Shown here piece by piece: positions 10,658 to 23,042 of a stretch of DNA of 64,000 nucleotides. The translations under genes were made by a program, and so were the position numbers. A model generated the notes under the pieces. That model was not told the origin of the DNA. It did no database searches and saw nothing but the letters and a program-made list of their open reading frames with translations. Within the stretch, counting starts at the first letter, position 1; every line of letters starts with the position of its first letter. The stretch comes from Conus ventricosus (lineage: Eukaryota > Mollusca > Gastropoda > Neogastropoda > Conidae): contig CM031596.1 of NCBI GenBank assembly GCA_018398815.1, forward strand, positions 71,067,069 through 71,131,068. Direction: 5' to 3'.

Positions 10658-13600
10658 CAAAACATACCTTTCAAACCCACTACCACGGCTTCTTTCTTGC
10701 TCAGAGCAGTCTTCTGCCTCTCCCGCATGTTCGCTGCTTCAGCTGGTGCATTCATCAGAAGCTGATGATCAATGCCGTCTACATGGCGATGAGTGTACTT
10801 GTACGGAAATTGTCCGTTCCCACAGACAAACTGTTATTTTTCCCGTGTTTACGGCACACACAACAGGACATCTTGCCGCTCTCATACCTAAGCCACGGGT
10901 AAAGGGTCAGCCACGTTGACTGGAACGTTTTCTTAGAACACATGGGTCTACTTTCACTTGGCCTGTCACACTGCTGCTCCACATCGGGCTGAGATGCGCT
11001 GACTGAATCTTTCGGCGATTCCTGACTGGTAGACGGCTGCGGTTGACCGAAACACAAGACTGCCTGCCCTGGCAGAAGTTTTGGCTTCTTTTTTGGAGGC
11101 ATGACCGATCACATAAAAAAACTTCCAAAACTGGCGGAACAACTTTCACAGACAGATCGCTATCCTAGAAAGCAAACCGAAAGCAACCCAAAAGGCGACA
11201 GTAGACTACACATGATTGGCAGAAAGTTGCATGGTTCGCTAGCAGCAGCCAATCAAATCAGCGGACAAATGAAGCATTGTCTGCCGCGGTCCTAGCGCGT
11301 CAGTCTCCGCGGTAGGCCTAAATGTGAGCACGGTGGCGCACTGGTACCGTAAAGCGATGCGCCCTTTGACACACGGCAAGCAGAGTCGATGCGGCATTTG
11401 CGGAAGCGATGCGGTAATGCCGCAGGGCGCACTAGTAAACCGAACCCTGATATATAGTAGCATAATGGACCATCTTGACAAATATGACTTCTTGAATAAC
11501 GCCCAGCATGGTTTTAGACAGCGAAGGAGTTGTGAGACTCAGGTTATAACAACTCTCAATGATTTTAATAGCTGTCTTAACAACAGACAGCAAATAGATG
11601 CAGTTTTATTAGACTTTTCTAAAGCCTTTGATAAGGTTGACCAGGAGGGCCTGCTGCTTAAATTAGAACACATTGACATTGGCGGTTCTTTGCTAAAATG
11701 GGCTAGATCATTCCTTGTTGGGAAAACGCAGAAAGTTGTTGTGGAAGGGTTGTCATCCCATTGTAAACCAGTCTTGTCAGGTGTACCACATGGAACTGTT
11801 CCGTGGCCTTTGTTTTTTTAATTTATATAAATGACATAAGTAGAAATCTCTCTCCTGGAACTACTATAAGGCTTTTTGCAGATGACAGCTTAGTATATCG
11901 AACAATCAGAAGCAAGAATGATACACGTATTCTACAAGAAGATCTAAACGCTTTACAAGAGAGGGAAAGAACTTGGAAAATGGAATTTCATCCCCTGAAG
12001 TGTCAAGTGTTGCGTATATATAATAAACGCTCACCAACTAGATCAGAATATTCTATTCACAATACTATTCTTAAAGAAACCAATGCTGCAAAATATTTAG
12101 GCGTGATTATAGATAGTCGTCTCAAATGGAAAGAACATCACAATTTAGTGTGTAAGAAAGCAAACATCTTGGCTTTCTTATACAGGAATATCAATGACTG
12201 ACCCCAAAAGGTTAAGGACGACTGCTACAAAACACTGGTTAGACCAGTACTGGAATATTGTTGCTCAGTCTGGGATCCTTACAATCTAAAGGAAATTGAT
12301 AACCTCGAAAAGATTCAGAAGAGAGTAGCATGGTTCATAACAGGGAATCATATCAGAGAGAAAGGGAATACTAGGAAGAACATGAGGAAATTAGAATGGA
12401 AACCCTTAGAAGAGAGAAGAGCTTTTATCAAACTTAATACCTTCTTCAAAGGCAGAGTTAAACTAATTGATATCCCAATGGAACAACTAGTATTGAATAA
12501 AAGTAGCACCAGGAGTGGCGGTCAGTCTTATGCCATACCTGCATCAAATATTGACAGCCATTTACATTCATTTTATCCTAGTTCTGTACGGCTGTGGAAC
12601 TCACTGCTGGGTGCCATCAAGATTGCCACAAATGCATTCTCATTTAAAAATCAAATTGATACGACAGTCTTGAGATCTGCATATTGACTGATTTTTCAAT
12701 TTTAACTTCCCCAGATATTTTATGGTTACCTGGGCCTGAACCTGGCCATTGCTTTTAACTTTTTGAATATCGTGTGCGACCCCTTGTTGCCAAATTTTGC
12801 CCCAGGGGCCAACAGGCCGAGTCGCACTTTATTTTATTTTGTTTTATTTTTTAACATGCGCGCTGGTGACCTACTCGTTTTTGAGTGAACCAGTCTTTCA
12901 GAAAGAAGAAGAGAAGTGTTCCATCGTGCGGGATCACAGGTCACTTTCTCTTGGCCACAGAAAGAAGAAAAATGAGACGAAGTTGGAAGATGATTTTTGG
13001 TGAACCTTTTGTTTCAGTAGTTAGCCAAGCTATCCAAACGCTCTCCCACCAGCCGTACCGCAACCTTCTTGTTCTTTTTACGTTGTTCAGGTTGACGTTT
13101 TTGCCCATTAAAAAAAGAAAGGAAAAACTTGCCGCTGTGAATGAGTTACACAAGGTCATTGCTGAAAAAACTGGAGGAAAGTAGAGCCAGAAATTCTGCT
13201 ACCCATGTTTGAAATATGTGTGTCAGTTCTTTTGCATTTAGTTTTAAATGAACTTGTGGTCAACTACAACACATTGACTGCCTTTGGAATTGACAGTTGT
13301 AATTTTTATGACATCTAGGACAGAATCCAATGATTCATTTTTCAAACAATGGCAGTGCATTGTGGCTGGAAAAAAGGAATATAATAGTCTACATTTTTCT
13401 TTGGGTCATTGTGAACAGACAGTGATAAGTCCAGAAGATTGGTGTGATAATGAGGAACTGTTCTATTAAAACTCAAAAGGTAATCTGTCCGTCTGTTGTG
13501 TGTGTGTGTGTGTGTGCTTATTTATGTGTCCCTTTTATCTACTTGATTTCAGTTTTAGGGCCATTTAAAGGTCTTTGAAAAATCCAGAAAGTGGTTTTAA

Positions 13601-14076
13601 AAGTTTGGGAATTTTGGGATGCTCTTAGGCTATGAACCCTGTTAAATGAGACTGCATTTGTGGCAATCTTGATGGCACCCGGCAGTGAGTTCCACAGCCG
13701 TACAGAACTAGGATAAAATGAATGTAAGTGGCTGTCAATATTTGATGCAGGTATAGTATAACATTAACCACAACTCCTGGTGCTACTTTTATTCAATACT
13801 AGTTGTTCCATTGGAATATCAATTAGTTTAGCTCTGCCTTTGAAGAAGATGTTAAGTTTGATAAAAGCTCTTCTCTCTTCTAAGGGTTTCCATTCTAATT
13901 TCCTCATGTTCTTCCTAGTATTCCCCTTTTCTCTGATGTGGTTCCCTGTTACGAACCGTGCTGCTCTCTTCTGAATCTTTTCGAGATTATCAATGTTCTT
14001 TAGATGGTAAGTATCCCAAACTGAGCAACCATATTCCAGTACTGGTCTAACAAGTGTTTTGTAGCAGTCGTCTTTA

Positions 14077-15214
14077 AAGGTCTACTTTAGAGGTTTTCGA
14101 TAATTGGTCAGCTTATGCAGAAATATGAAATGTTTGCTAAATTGGTAAAATAAACATCCGATTCGCTCCCGATCACACGAAATCGATCCGCGAAAGTGGG
14201 CATTTTCACCTGTAATCAAGAAAACGGGAGGTAATCAACCAAATCTTGGCATGGCTTAACTGCTCTTGGATGTGACGTCACATGATGGACAGCGACGGCG
14301 ACAGAAAGCGATTCTGATGGTTCTTGCACATCTCGCTCAGTATTTAATTTATCATGTAAAAGCAGTGACTATGATTGCGACAGCCAATGTGACTCTGGGG
14401 ATGTTTCTGCAAGGCCTGTACCTTATCAGTTTGAACGCTAAGTTCTTTTTACCACGTCAGTTCAGTTCCAGCTGGACGCCCGAACACAGCATTCCGAAGG
14501 CGTACGGACTTTACCGAAGTCTCGAGGGAGGCTACCGACTGACTTCTTGATGCGATCACGCGTGGACGGCGAGCGGAGATTCTCCTTCCTCAAGCCTTAA
14601 CGTGTTCATTCAATTTAACAAGTGTGATCTGTCCATAGATAAGAACAGAATAAACGTGCGACTATCGTACTCATCTGTACGAGCTTACCACTCCGCCTTC
14701 AAAGTATACGCGCACAATGCAGACGAAGTTTTTGATCCACTCGAACGGGCTCGGCAATTGTCGGAATAGCTCGTTTCCGTGGCCCAGCTGGAACTGACGT
14801 GGTAAAAATGACTTAGTGGCCCGGCATGGTTGCACCAACCGAATCCACTTCTTTCGAGTATCTGGATCAGATGGAAATGTGTGCAAAGATATATCCGTCT
14901 CCTGCTGAGCTGCTGCACACGCCTACAGCACAATATCTGCCACCCCCTCGTGACTTTTTAGGCTGTGGGGGATCGCAACTCGTGTTGATTTCACTTGGCG
15001 TTGGCTTGTTGTGTAGGTCGCGGCTGACGGCCAGTCCATCAATTGACGTCACGGTTTTCGGTCTACCGCGCGGGGTTTGAACAGGTGTGCAAAACTCGTT
15101 TTTTATCTATTAAATTTTTCCGGCGACTTTTTTGAAAAATGAATACCATACTGTAGTTACATGACATGTAGACCTGTTTTTAACAAATTATCGAAAATCT
15201 CTAAACTAGACCTT
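14077..15214. mobile_element. TA-flanked DNA transposon (MITE-like), 1.14 kb
   Basis: The ends AAGGTCTACTTTAGAGGTTT and its continuation TTCGATAA are matched by the inverted right end (TTATCGAAAATCTCTAAACT, then AGACCTT) with two or three mismatches over 27 bases. TA lies on both sides, and the LINE-A sequence continues across (GTCGTC-TTTAACCTTTTGG). Internally an inverted pair occurs near 14452-14475 and 14785-14803 (CCAGCTGGAACTGACGTGG). No transposase motif is visible. A TA target fits the Tc1/mariner-related group. Confidence 0.75.
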
Positions 15215-15372
15215 TAACCTTTTGGGGCAGTCATTGATATTCCTGTATAAGAAAGCTAAGATGTTATTTGCTTTCTTACATACTAAATTGTAATGGTTTT
15301 TCCATTTGAGACGACTATCTATATTCACGCCTAAATATTTTGCAGCATTGGTTTCTTTAAGAATAGTATTAT

Positions 15373-15775
15373 TTTTTTTTTCTTTCTGCGTACGCAGGCT
15401 GATACTCCTGCGGACACTCCCTGTATAGCCAGGCAGTGGAGTTTTGTGTGTATGACCCTTTTCTATTCCGCCATTAAGCCAGCCATACTCCATCTTCGGG
15501 GAAGGTGCATGCTATGTGTCACGTGTCATCCATACCAACGGCCAGACTGGCCTTCTCTTCCGAAAGTTGGTAATGGGATTTTACGTGTGTGCAAGATGTT
15601 GTGCGTGCGTTCACACACGGAACCTCGGTTTATAGTCTCATTCGAAGGACTGTGTGGGGAATGGAGTCAGAACCAATGTTAACTCCGAGGGAAAAATCCC
15701 CCTATACCGAAATTCGAACCCGCAACCCCAGGATCACGAGTCCGGCGCTCTACCAACTGAGCTATTCCGGCCCCC
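15373..15775 (-). mobile_element. tRNA-headed SINE (family S2), 403-bp copy
   Basis: On the minus strand it starts with a tRNA-like head. Box A is TAGCTCAGTTGGTAGAGC. An anticodon-region GGACTCGTGATCC and box B GGGTTCGAAT follow. It ends in an A-rich GAA-type tail. It is flanked by the 12-bp duplication GAATAGTATTAT (15361-15372 and 15776-15787) and interrupts LINE-A(-). Related copies are at 37152-37413 and 30380-30534. Confidence 0.88.
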
Positions 15776-16297
15776 GAATAGTATTATGAATAGAATATTC
15801 TGATCTAGTTGGTGACCGTTTGTTACATATACGCAACACTTGGCACTTTTGGGGATGAAATTCCATTTTCCAAGTTCTTTCCCACTCTTGTAAAGCGTTT
15901 AGATCTTCTTGTAGAATGCGTGTATCATTCTTGCTTCTAATTGTTCTATATACTAAGCTGTCATCTGCAAAAAGCCTTATAGTAGTTCCAGGAGAGAAAT
16001 TTCTACTTATGTCATTTATATAAATTAAGAAAAACAAGGAGCCCAGAACAGTTCCCTGTGGTACACCTGACAAGACTGGTTTACAATGGATGACGACCCT
16101 TCCACAACAACTTTCTGCGTTCTCCCAACGAGGAATGATCTAGCCCATTTTAGCAAAGAACCGCCAATGCCAATGTGTTCTAATTTAAGCAGCAGGCCCT
16201 CATGGTCAACCTTATCAAAGGCTTTAGAAAAGTCTAATAAAATTGCATCTATTTGCTGTCTGTTGTTAAGACAGTTATTAAAATCATTGAGAGTTGT

Positions 16298-16556
16298 TTA
16301 CAGCAAACTCCTTGAAAACCTTGTTCAGAGATGTACCACCTGTTGTGATTTTTGACTTTGAAAAAAAAAAATTTTTCATCTGACTCAGATTTTAAGGAAA
16401 AATTATGTTATCAAAATTCTGGTGTTTTTTATGAAAAATTGTTTTAATGAGGTATGTATATGTGTGTGTATGTATGTGTTTTAATCAATGTTGAGTTAAC
16501 TCAGTGGGATGATAGCCCTGATGTGGCCCTTTGGGATTAGCTGGGCTATAAGCAAC
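16298..16556 (+). repeat. Dispersed repeat family DR, copy 2
   Basis: It matches copies at 918 and 37608 (CCTTGAAAACCTTGTTCAGA, then TAGCCCTGATGTGGCCCTTT and GGCTATAAGCAACATGA). It adjoins the truncated 5' end of LINE-A(-). Confidence 0.6.
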
Positions 16557-16867
16557 ATGAATTGTGTGTGTGTATATGTGTGTGTGGGTGTATGTGTGTA
16601 GATAAAGAGAGAGATAATTATGTTTAAGAAGGATTTGGCAAGTCAGTGTACCAAAGTCACACACCTGTGCACATATCAAGTGTACGTCTAAACTCTTCAT
16701 CACTCTATAGAATCTTGGATGTTAACATGTTTAGCAGATTTCTATTTCATGTTTTATTTTGATGAATGCTATGTGTAGAGTCTCAGATGTGAAGCATGTT
16801 AGGCAGATGTTTGTTTTTTATGTTTTATTTTGATGAGTGTAGATAACAATATGTTGTGATTGTTCAG

Positions 16868-17046
16868 TCATAGAAGGAGGCCTGTTGGAGCCCCCGGAAC
16901 CAGACTACCACACACTGGAGCTCAAAGAGATCAGACTGCAGTTAGAGTCCAGAGTGTTGGAAACCCGTGCCCAGTTAGAAAGTCATCTGTCCAAGCTGGA
17001 CCATGTATACGGAGGTGGCCTGCCATCCAAACCCCGTGGGCCTGTG
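16868..17046 (+). CDS. Gene 1, internal exon: predicted coiled-coil segment
   Basis: The acceptor is gttcag before 16868 and the donor gtacgt follows 17046. The entry phase matches the exon ending at 6991 (A plus TC gives Ile) and the exon leaves in phase 0. The ~60 residues contain a charged heptad-like helix (LELKEIRLQLESRVLETRA, then LESHLSKLD) that would suit a short coiled coil, followed by a Gly/Pro turn. The preceding intron (6992-16867) is 9.9 kb because of nested transposons. This helix is the only clearly structured element of the protein visible here and may mediate dimerisation, which is inference. Confidence 0.75.
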
Positions 17047-18301
17047 GTACGTACTTAGATGAAATCTTAAGTGTGAGCTCTAGTAAAAAAAGATCTGTAG
17101 AATAAATATCAAAGATTTTTTTTTTTTACAGGATTTTTTTTTAGCGCTCTTTGGCAGTGTTAGGATTTTTTGTTTCTTTGTTTATATTGCAATCAAAATG
17201 TCTGAACAACTGAAGACAGGAACTTTTTTTGTTATTATTAATCTCGGACTTGTCTTCACCTTCTCAAGTTGTTGGGAAAAAATGGAACAAAAAAAAAGAA
17301 GACATTTCTGGTCCCCAGTTTTATCACAGGGCCTACTACTTATCCTTGCTTCTTTTCAAGAAACCTCAGAATCGCTTTCTGGTTGGTGATTCATCTGATA
17401 TTCTGCATTTGCTTTATGCATGTTCTTTGTTAAAACTAATTAGGAGAGTGTATGTACACAGTTGAACTATAGATAACATAGTGCAGATAATATTGACACA
17501 TATAATGGGAAGCTTTGTTATTTGAAAAGCCAATGTGCAGAAGTTTTTAGCCTGGAAAATTTTTGTGTTTGGATAACATCAAAACATTTGTCTTCTTTTT
17601 TTTTTCCTTCAACATGATCGTTTTCCAACTTTGGTCGGAATCACACTTTGCAAGCATAACTCTCAGCTCATTTCTGCTCTGGTGCTTTGGTTTACTATTC
17701 ATCTCACTGGGCTCCACACATGATGGGTATTTGTATGAAAATTAATGGCGAAAAGCAATCGAGATTTTTCTTATGAGAAAAATGTATGTTATACCTGAGC
17801 CTACATTACAACCCCAAATAATTGCCAAGAGTTTTCCCCTGAAAACCCTTATATCAGACTGGAACAGGCCTCCTCAGGCCTTAAAAGATGGGAGAAACCC
17901 ATTTTGGCTGAAGCCCCTCAAGCCCTCTAGTGGGGCTTTACCCCTTCACCCTGCCTGGACAGAGATGATCCATAGACACCAGCCAGTATGGTTTTCAGAG
18001 ATTTTTTTTTTCTGTAGTTCCCCAGCCTGATATGGTGTCCCTTCCAAGGCAGTCACCAGTGACCCCTTTGTTTTAGGATGCAGTTGCAACTGTCGTCTTC
18101 CTGGGACCTACCGTAGAAGTCCCTTTTCTCTTCTTGCCCTGCTTGATTTGTGTTACCTGTGTAGTCAAACAATGGGAATCCGAACTATGGATGGATGAGA
18201 TTCGACAGTGGGTGGAGGAAAATAGTTTTGTTTTTTCAGCTACTAAGACTCAAACGTATCCACTTTTACATTTTTCATGAATGCTTTGCTGATCTTGAAG
18301 T

Positions 18302-18772
18302 TCATAAGAATAGATTCAAAGGTCTAGCTGTGAAGGAATCCAGATTTCTTGGATTTATTTTCAGTAAGGGTCCAGCAGTAACTGACAGGCCTCTTTCAAG
18401 CTGCTTGCTTCTGCTGAAGCAGGCACCGTTTAGGAGAAACCTGCCACAGCCGGCTGAGTTATCCCCCTCCTGTATCATTAGAAAGAAATCTGTTTCAGCA
18501 CCAGATGCTCCAAATGCTTCCCTTAGGAACTCCTCTGCAGAAGGGAAGTCATTCATCTGCCTTGTGACAGACAGTCCAGCCTGCAGAGCACTACCCACCT
18601 CTTCAGGAAATCGCTCTCTTGTTTGTTGACCCACTCCTCCCTCAGTCACATCCCCTCTGGCCAAATGGCACTGCCACACTAGGTGATGTAAATAGAGTCC
18701 ACAGCCGAGTACATCTTTTTTCAAATATTCTATATATAAAATGGAGATATGGCCGTCCTGATCAGTGCTCAA
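18302..18772 (-). other. Possible antisense exon or decayed gene fragment
   Basis: A 156-codon open frame on the minus strand has unbiased, globular-looking composition from about 18670 to 18330 (ERFPEEVGSALQAGLSV, then MNDFPSAEEFLREAFGASG). No family is recognised. It may be a transposon coding scrap, a processed pseudogene or an exon of a nested gene. The opposite strand is open too (18195-18629), which lowers confidence. Confidence 0.25.
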
Positions 18773-19119
18773 TCTTGGTTGTTGTTTTTTTTAGGTATAT
18801 GTCTTGAAGCAATAGAGTTAAAACCACACTGGAAATAATTGGAAAGCAAAACGGATAGCCAGACTTAGTGATGATTGACTGCCACACAAGCTCTTTACTA
18901 TGAGATTGATTATCCAGTGTGCGTGAGTGTGGTGTGTGTTTGTGGTGGAATGCTGAAGTACAGCTCCAGCTGGGGAAAAAGTGAATACTGATTGAAATGA
19001 TCCAATAGGGATAAAAGCATGTGCTGAGATAACACACAGCTTTAGGGGTCATTACAATGACTTGTACAAAGTAAAAGAGTGACCAGATTGGGAAGATCAA
19101 AAATCTAAAAACATGATTT

Positions 19120-19152
<33 letters not shown>

Positions 19153-19697
19153 GGTTGCAATTGAACTGTTTCATTACTGTCTTAGCAGATCTTCTGTTTC
19201 AATATTCGAGTTGTCACTTCATCATATCTTTTATAATTGTCATTACTGACAATGGTTGGGGAAAAAAAAGAAATTGCAGTGACTTTTTGCCTGTTTAAAG
19301 TAAAGGTATTCTTTGTGTTTGCAGTAAATGTATCAAGTCAGCTATACACAAGGATTCATTTATTGTTTTTATTAATGTGGCTTTAAAAGGAGAATTACAA
19401 TCCAGTTCCAAGATTGGGGACTCGTCCCATTTGTACCATCCTGTTTGGAGTATGATTCTATGAAATTGTTTCACCAGAAAGCCGTCTTGTGTGTTTATGA
19501 AATTAAAAATGGAAAATTCCATTTTAAAAGACATGATAAATGCACTTTACCCCATTCCTGCAATCTTTGTCTGGTGTCAGTGTGCTTACATATAAACAGT
19601 TTCACCTTGACTGTCTTGTTTATAATCATCAGAGAAACCTGATTTGGAATATTACAGGGAAGATAAGAAGTACTGCCAGAGAGGTGTAACGCACATG

Positions 19698-19908
<211 letters not shown>

Positions 19909-20345
19909 TATGTATTATTCATCTAAAGGGAATACACCCACTGGCATGTAAAGCTCCTAGATCCAGTATGAACAACACAACATGCCATTGTTTTATCTTA
20001 GACTGTACTTGTGTTTTGGAGTTTTTGCTCCACTGTAGAAAAGGCTGGTGAGACCTAACAAATACAGTAATCAAGAAGAAAATGGCTTGAAATGTTGCCT
20101 TAAGTTCATTTCTCTTTAATGGTCCATTAAGCCATTCGTGATAGGTGAAATGCTGCAAAATGATACAAAGACTGATGTTATTCTATAATTCTTGAAGTAT
20201 AATTTATAGAAATAAATAATAAACAATATGTGCCTACATGCAGGTCTGGAAGAAAAAAAAGTTGGATAGAGGAAGTGGAGAATTCCAATGCAAGTGTGTC
20301 AGGCACGAGTTGATTTGAATTGCAGGTGTGTGTTTATGTTTTCAG

Positions 20346-20587
20346 GATTACAGGGAGGAGGAGGATCGGCATAGAGATGTCCCAAGGAGGACTTTGCTGC
20401 CCTTAGAAGGGAACAGGCGTTCAGAGCGGGAGGATTGGCTGGAGGAGCCTGATAATTATCGTCGCTCAGCTCCCCATACCCACTCGGCACCACCGCCATC
20501 TGCACGTTCAGCACATGTAGATCAAGGCTATGAAGCTGATATGTCCTATGGCAGAACAAGACGTGAAGTGGACTACGGTGATGTCAG
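20346..20587 (+). CDS. Gene 1, internal exon: Arg/Glu-rich disordered segment
   Basis: This is a phase-0 entry after a polypyrimidine/cag acceptor (gttttcag) with a donor at gtagga, leaving in phase 2. The 80 residues are dominated by Arg, Glu, Asp, Ser, Pro and Tyr, with motifs such as DYREEEDRHRD and RTRREVDYGD, and no recognisable fold. The composition resembles disordered tails of splicing-associated proteins. The frame joins the previous and next exons without a stop. Confidence 0.75.
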
Positions 20588-22153
20588 GTAGGAAAAAATA
20601 GATGGTGAATCTTGGTTGGTTTGTCCACAGATGAATCTCACTGTTTGCATAGATTTCTGTATCAGGAAAAAAGACTCATAATTTTATCTCTTCTCAGTGG
20701 CGCAAGTCTTTTGAAATGAACTTGAATTTGGCATAGAAACTTTTGTGTCTGGTCTCCAGATCAATAATTTTCTGCTTGCATAATTTCTGATTTTGTTGTT
20801 TTCGAGAGGGGAGGGTTGGAGGTGGCTAAACACATATCCTGAAGGTCTTACAATGTCATGAAACAGCTCTCAGTTTCTAGTAAGAAGAGGGCCAGAGCCT
20901 GAAAAAAAAGTTCCAGTTGGAGCTGGACCAGGAGGAACAAAAGCGAACTTAATGAGTACAAATTGAGTTGTAATAGGGAGGAGTACAGTACAGTACAGTA
21001 CAGATATTTGTAACAGTGATCAGAAAAAGTATGTGGACAGTAACTTCAGTTGTGAAGACTTGTTTGTTAGGCAAGCTATAGAAGTACAGCATAAAATTCT
21101 GCAATGAAAATTCCTAGTTCAGAAGCCACCTCACCCCACCCGTCATTGTCTTCAACTCGGTAATTGGCGCTCAGTGGATGAAACAGCTCATGGATCACCG
21201 ATCAATGGGATCAACGCAAGTGAACTTCACAAAGCATTTCATCAATGCATGTGTTTACAAGTTTTTTTGAAAATGGAACTACTTCCCTGTAGGTTATATC
21301 TCTCATTTCTCTAATCAGGCTGAAACTACTTTATCTGTAATGGCATTTTGAATTTGCGTCTTTGCTACCTCATGTGATTTGGTGATCCTTCTTAGACAGC
21401 GTCTTTCTTTTTTGTAGTGACGACTCGGTGGTCATATGGAAAATGGAAAAGTGCTGCAGGGGAACTAACTCTGAGCAATGTTTGTATTGGAGATCAGTCT
21501 CCAGCCGCTAGCTGCATCTTCAGTTATTTGTTTGCCAATGTTCTGTGCAGAAGTTGTATCAGACCAGCATTGGTTGGTCATAAGTCAAGCTACAGAGGTT
21601 CAGGGATTGTCAGCTACGTCCAGTTTTGCGTCTCAATTATCACTGTATATGTTTGTGTAATGTCTTTACTCTCAGTGACGATTACACATGTTATTACTCC
21701 ATCCATTGTATAGATTTCTGTATCATTTGTCATGTAGATGTCATGTCAGCAACAACTTGTCATTTTACCATTGGTACATCTTTAAGATTATGTGTAGAAT
21801 ATTAGTTATGGAAAATTCGGAGCTCAAATGTAAGGACATGTTCGTTCAGGAAATGTGCTGGCCAAAATTGAAAGTTTGGGAATGTATCTTGTCAGATGTT
21901 CTAAATCAGTCAATGCAACTAAGTCATTTCTGCTGTCAGGTCAGTTGACTTCTCTGTGTCACCATACCATAGGTATTCTCTGTTCTATCATATCATCAGC
22001 ATTTTCTGTGCTGTCAGATAATGTGTATTCTGTCCTAATACTAGTAATAGGTCACCTGTGAAAACTCTAATTTTTCTTTTTACATCATCAGTAAAAACTG
22101 CATTCTCAATGTTGATATTCTGTATTCAGGTCTTCTGTTGTCTGTGCTATTAT
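20588..22153. other. Gene 1 intron, no gene seen
   Basis: The sequence is AT-rich and non-coding, with a short (ACAGT)n run near 20985-21003. Open frames are short and lack splice support. Confidence 0.6.
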
Positions 22154-22204
22154 CAGGGCTTAAAACGTTCCGCGTCTGGGCGGAATTCCGCGATTTCGGT
22201 TTGT

Positions 22205-22241
<37 letters not shown>

Positions 22242-22996
22242 GACAGGAGCAAGGTATCCGTGATCGGCTTGCAAGCGTTCATAGCAACTGCGCGAAAGTT
22301 ATGGCCCCTGATTATTCTTGGCCAAGAAGTTTCCGGTCGGACTTCCGGAAAAAACAAAATGGCGGAGCGGGCAGGCATTGTTCATGCGGGTCGATCTTTT
22401 GACGAATCTGCAATTAAAAACAAGTGGAAATGGGAGTGGACGCTTCAGAAAGTTGACGAAGAAGTCATTAGAGACTTTCTTCGCAAAGTTATTGCACCAG
22501 GTTTAGCTTGGTGCAAACTGTGCTTAAGGGAAGTGTTACGGTGGTCGCGGGAAGAAAGCTCTTGATCACATTCGTTCAGCGAAGCACGTGTCAAACGTCA
22601 AGGCGCTGAGTGGAACTACAAGAAAGGTAACTGAAGACACTTTAGCAGCAGTAAAACGTGCCAGGATAGAACATTGCAATCCTGTGGGGGAAAAAGAGGG
22701 TGATATAGAAAATGTGAAGAGTGCAAGCCAGGCAGGAGGCAGCAAGGAAAAAGGGTTCAAACTAATCAAAGTCAAGTTGTCAGCAAGAAGGTGGATGAGA
22801 ATGAAATAAAAATTGTAGAGTGTGAAAGCCAGACAGGAGAAAGCAAGGAAACAGCAGACAAAGATAGGGTTGAAATTCAAGTAACCAAGAAGGTGGATGG
22901 CAATCTGTCTTAGACAGTGCAGACAATGCAAGCAGCAAGAAGAAACAGAATTCCTTGCTGTGTTTCTTTAATGCCTCCACCACCCAAATGACAAAG

Positions 22997-23042
<46 letters not shown>

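Larger units (their letters stand above)
9754..11449 (-). mobile_element. hAT-like DNA transposon DT2 with transposase-like fragment
   Basis: Ends CAGGGTTCAGCC and AACCGAACCCTG are inverted (9 of 12), flanked by ATATAT at 9748-9753 and 11450-11455. Excision restores the LINE frame (EHII-Y-SSIMDHL). On the minus strand lies a transposase-like protein. From 11102 it has a basic start (MPPKKKPK) and then a TTF-type zinc-finger-like part with KTFQSTWLTLYPWLRY, MSCCVCRKH and DNFRTSTL. After one frameshift near 10785 it reads HVDGIDHQLLMNAPAEAANM. The part at 10353-9990 (FLKVLSDIIDDNISEKAKKS, then FLDDSTGNSG) resembles hAT-derived ZNF862-type proteins. The catalytic C-terminus is absent. Confidence 0.8.
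9518..12890 (+). mobile_element. LINE-A, plus-strand copy, nested in DT1
   Basis: It starts inside the RT (KATGPDGIP at 9524) and continues to ENYRPVSLTSISAKLLEHII (about 9745). There it is broken by the hAT-like element and resumes at 11456 (SSIMDHLDKYDFLNNAQHGF). RT motifs LLDFSKAFDKVD (~11610), VLSGVPHGT and FADD (~11878) follow, then KYLGVIIDSRLKWK. The C-terminal segment runs to a stop at about 12687 and a 3' UTR ends GTTTTTGAGTG. Frameshifts at ~11815 and ~12198 relative to the minus copy make it dead. Confidence 0.88.
9016..13641. mobile_element. CAGGG-TIR DNA transposon DT1, inserted in LINE-A(-)
   Basis: The ends are CAGGGTTCACAGC and GCTATGAACCCTG, inverted with one mismatch, flanked by TTAAA on both sides (9011-9015 and 13642-13646). 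Removing the element and one TTAAA restores the LINE sequence as in the other copy. About 1.25 kb belongs to DT1 itself (9016 to ~9517 and ~12890 to 13641). The remainder is a nested LINE. Its own sequence shows only a short open frame (12885-13184) with no transposase motif, so it is non-autonomous. The CAGGG ends suggest the hAT superfamily, although the 5-bp duplication is short for that group. Confidence 0.75.
8779..16298 (-). mobile_element. LINE-A, minus-strand copy, split by four insertions
   Basis: The LINE pieces are 16298-15788, 15372-15217, 14076-13647 and 9015-8779, read on the minus strand. Coding parts include LLDFSKAFDKVD-type RT sequence (16290-16200), SGVPQGTVLG and the catalytic FADD (about 15970), then KYLGVNIDSRLKWK (15300) and the C-terminal segment about the SSVRLWNSLP motif (13690). 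The 3' UTR ends ACTCGTTTTTGAGT. It is nearly identical in coding sequence to the plus-strand copy nested inside it. The 5' end is truncated within the RT at about 16298. The FADD and the C-terminal segment point to the CR1/Jockey group. Confidence 0.85.

Noticed and set aside
14266..14933. Short frames inside the TA-flanked element
   Set aside because: No transposase or other motif, and frames overlap on both strands.
15700..15775. Functional tRNA gene
   Set aside because: The tRNA-like sequence is the head of a SINE with target duplications, a body and a tail. The 3' acceptor stem is not completed.
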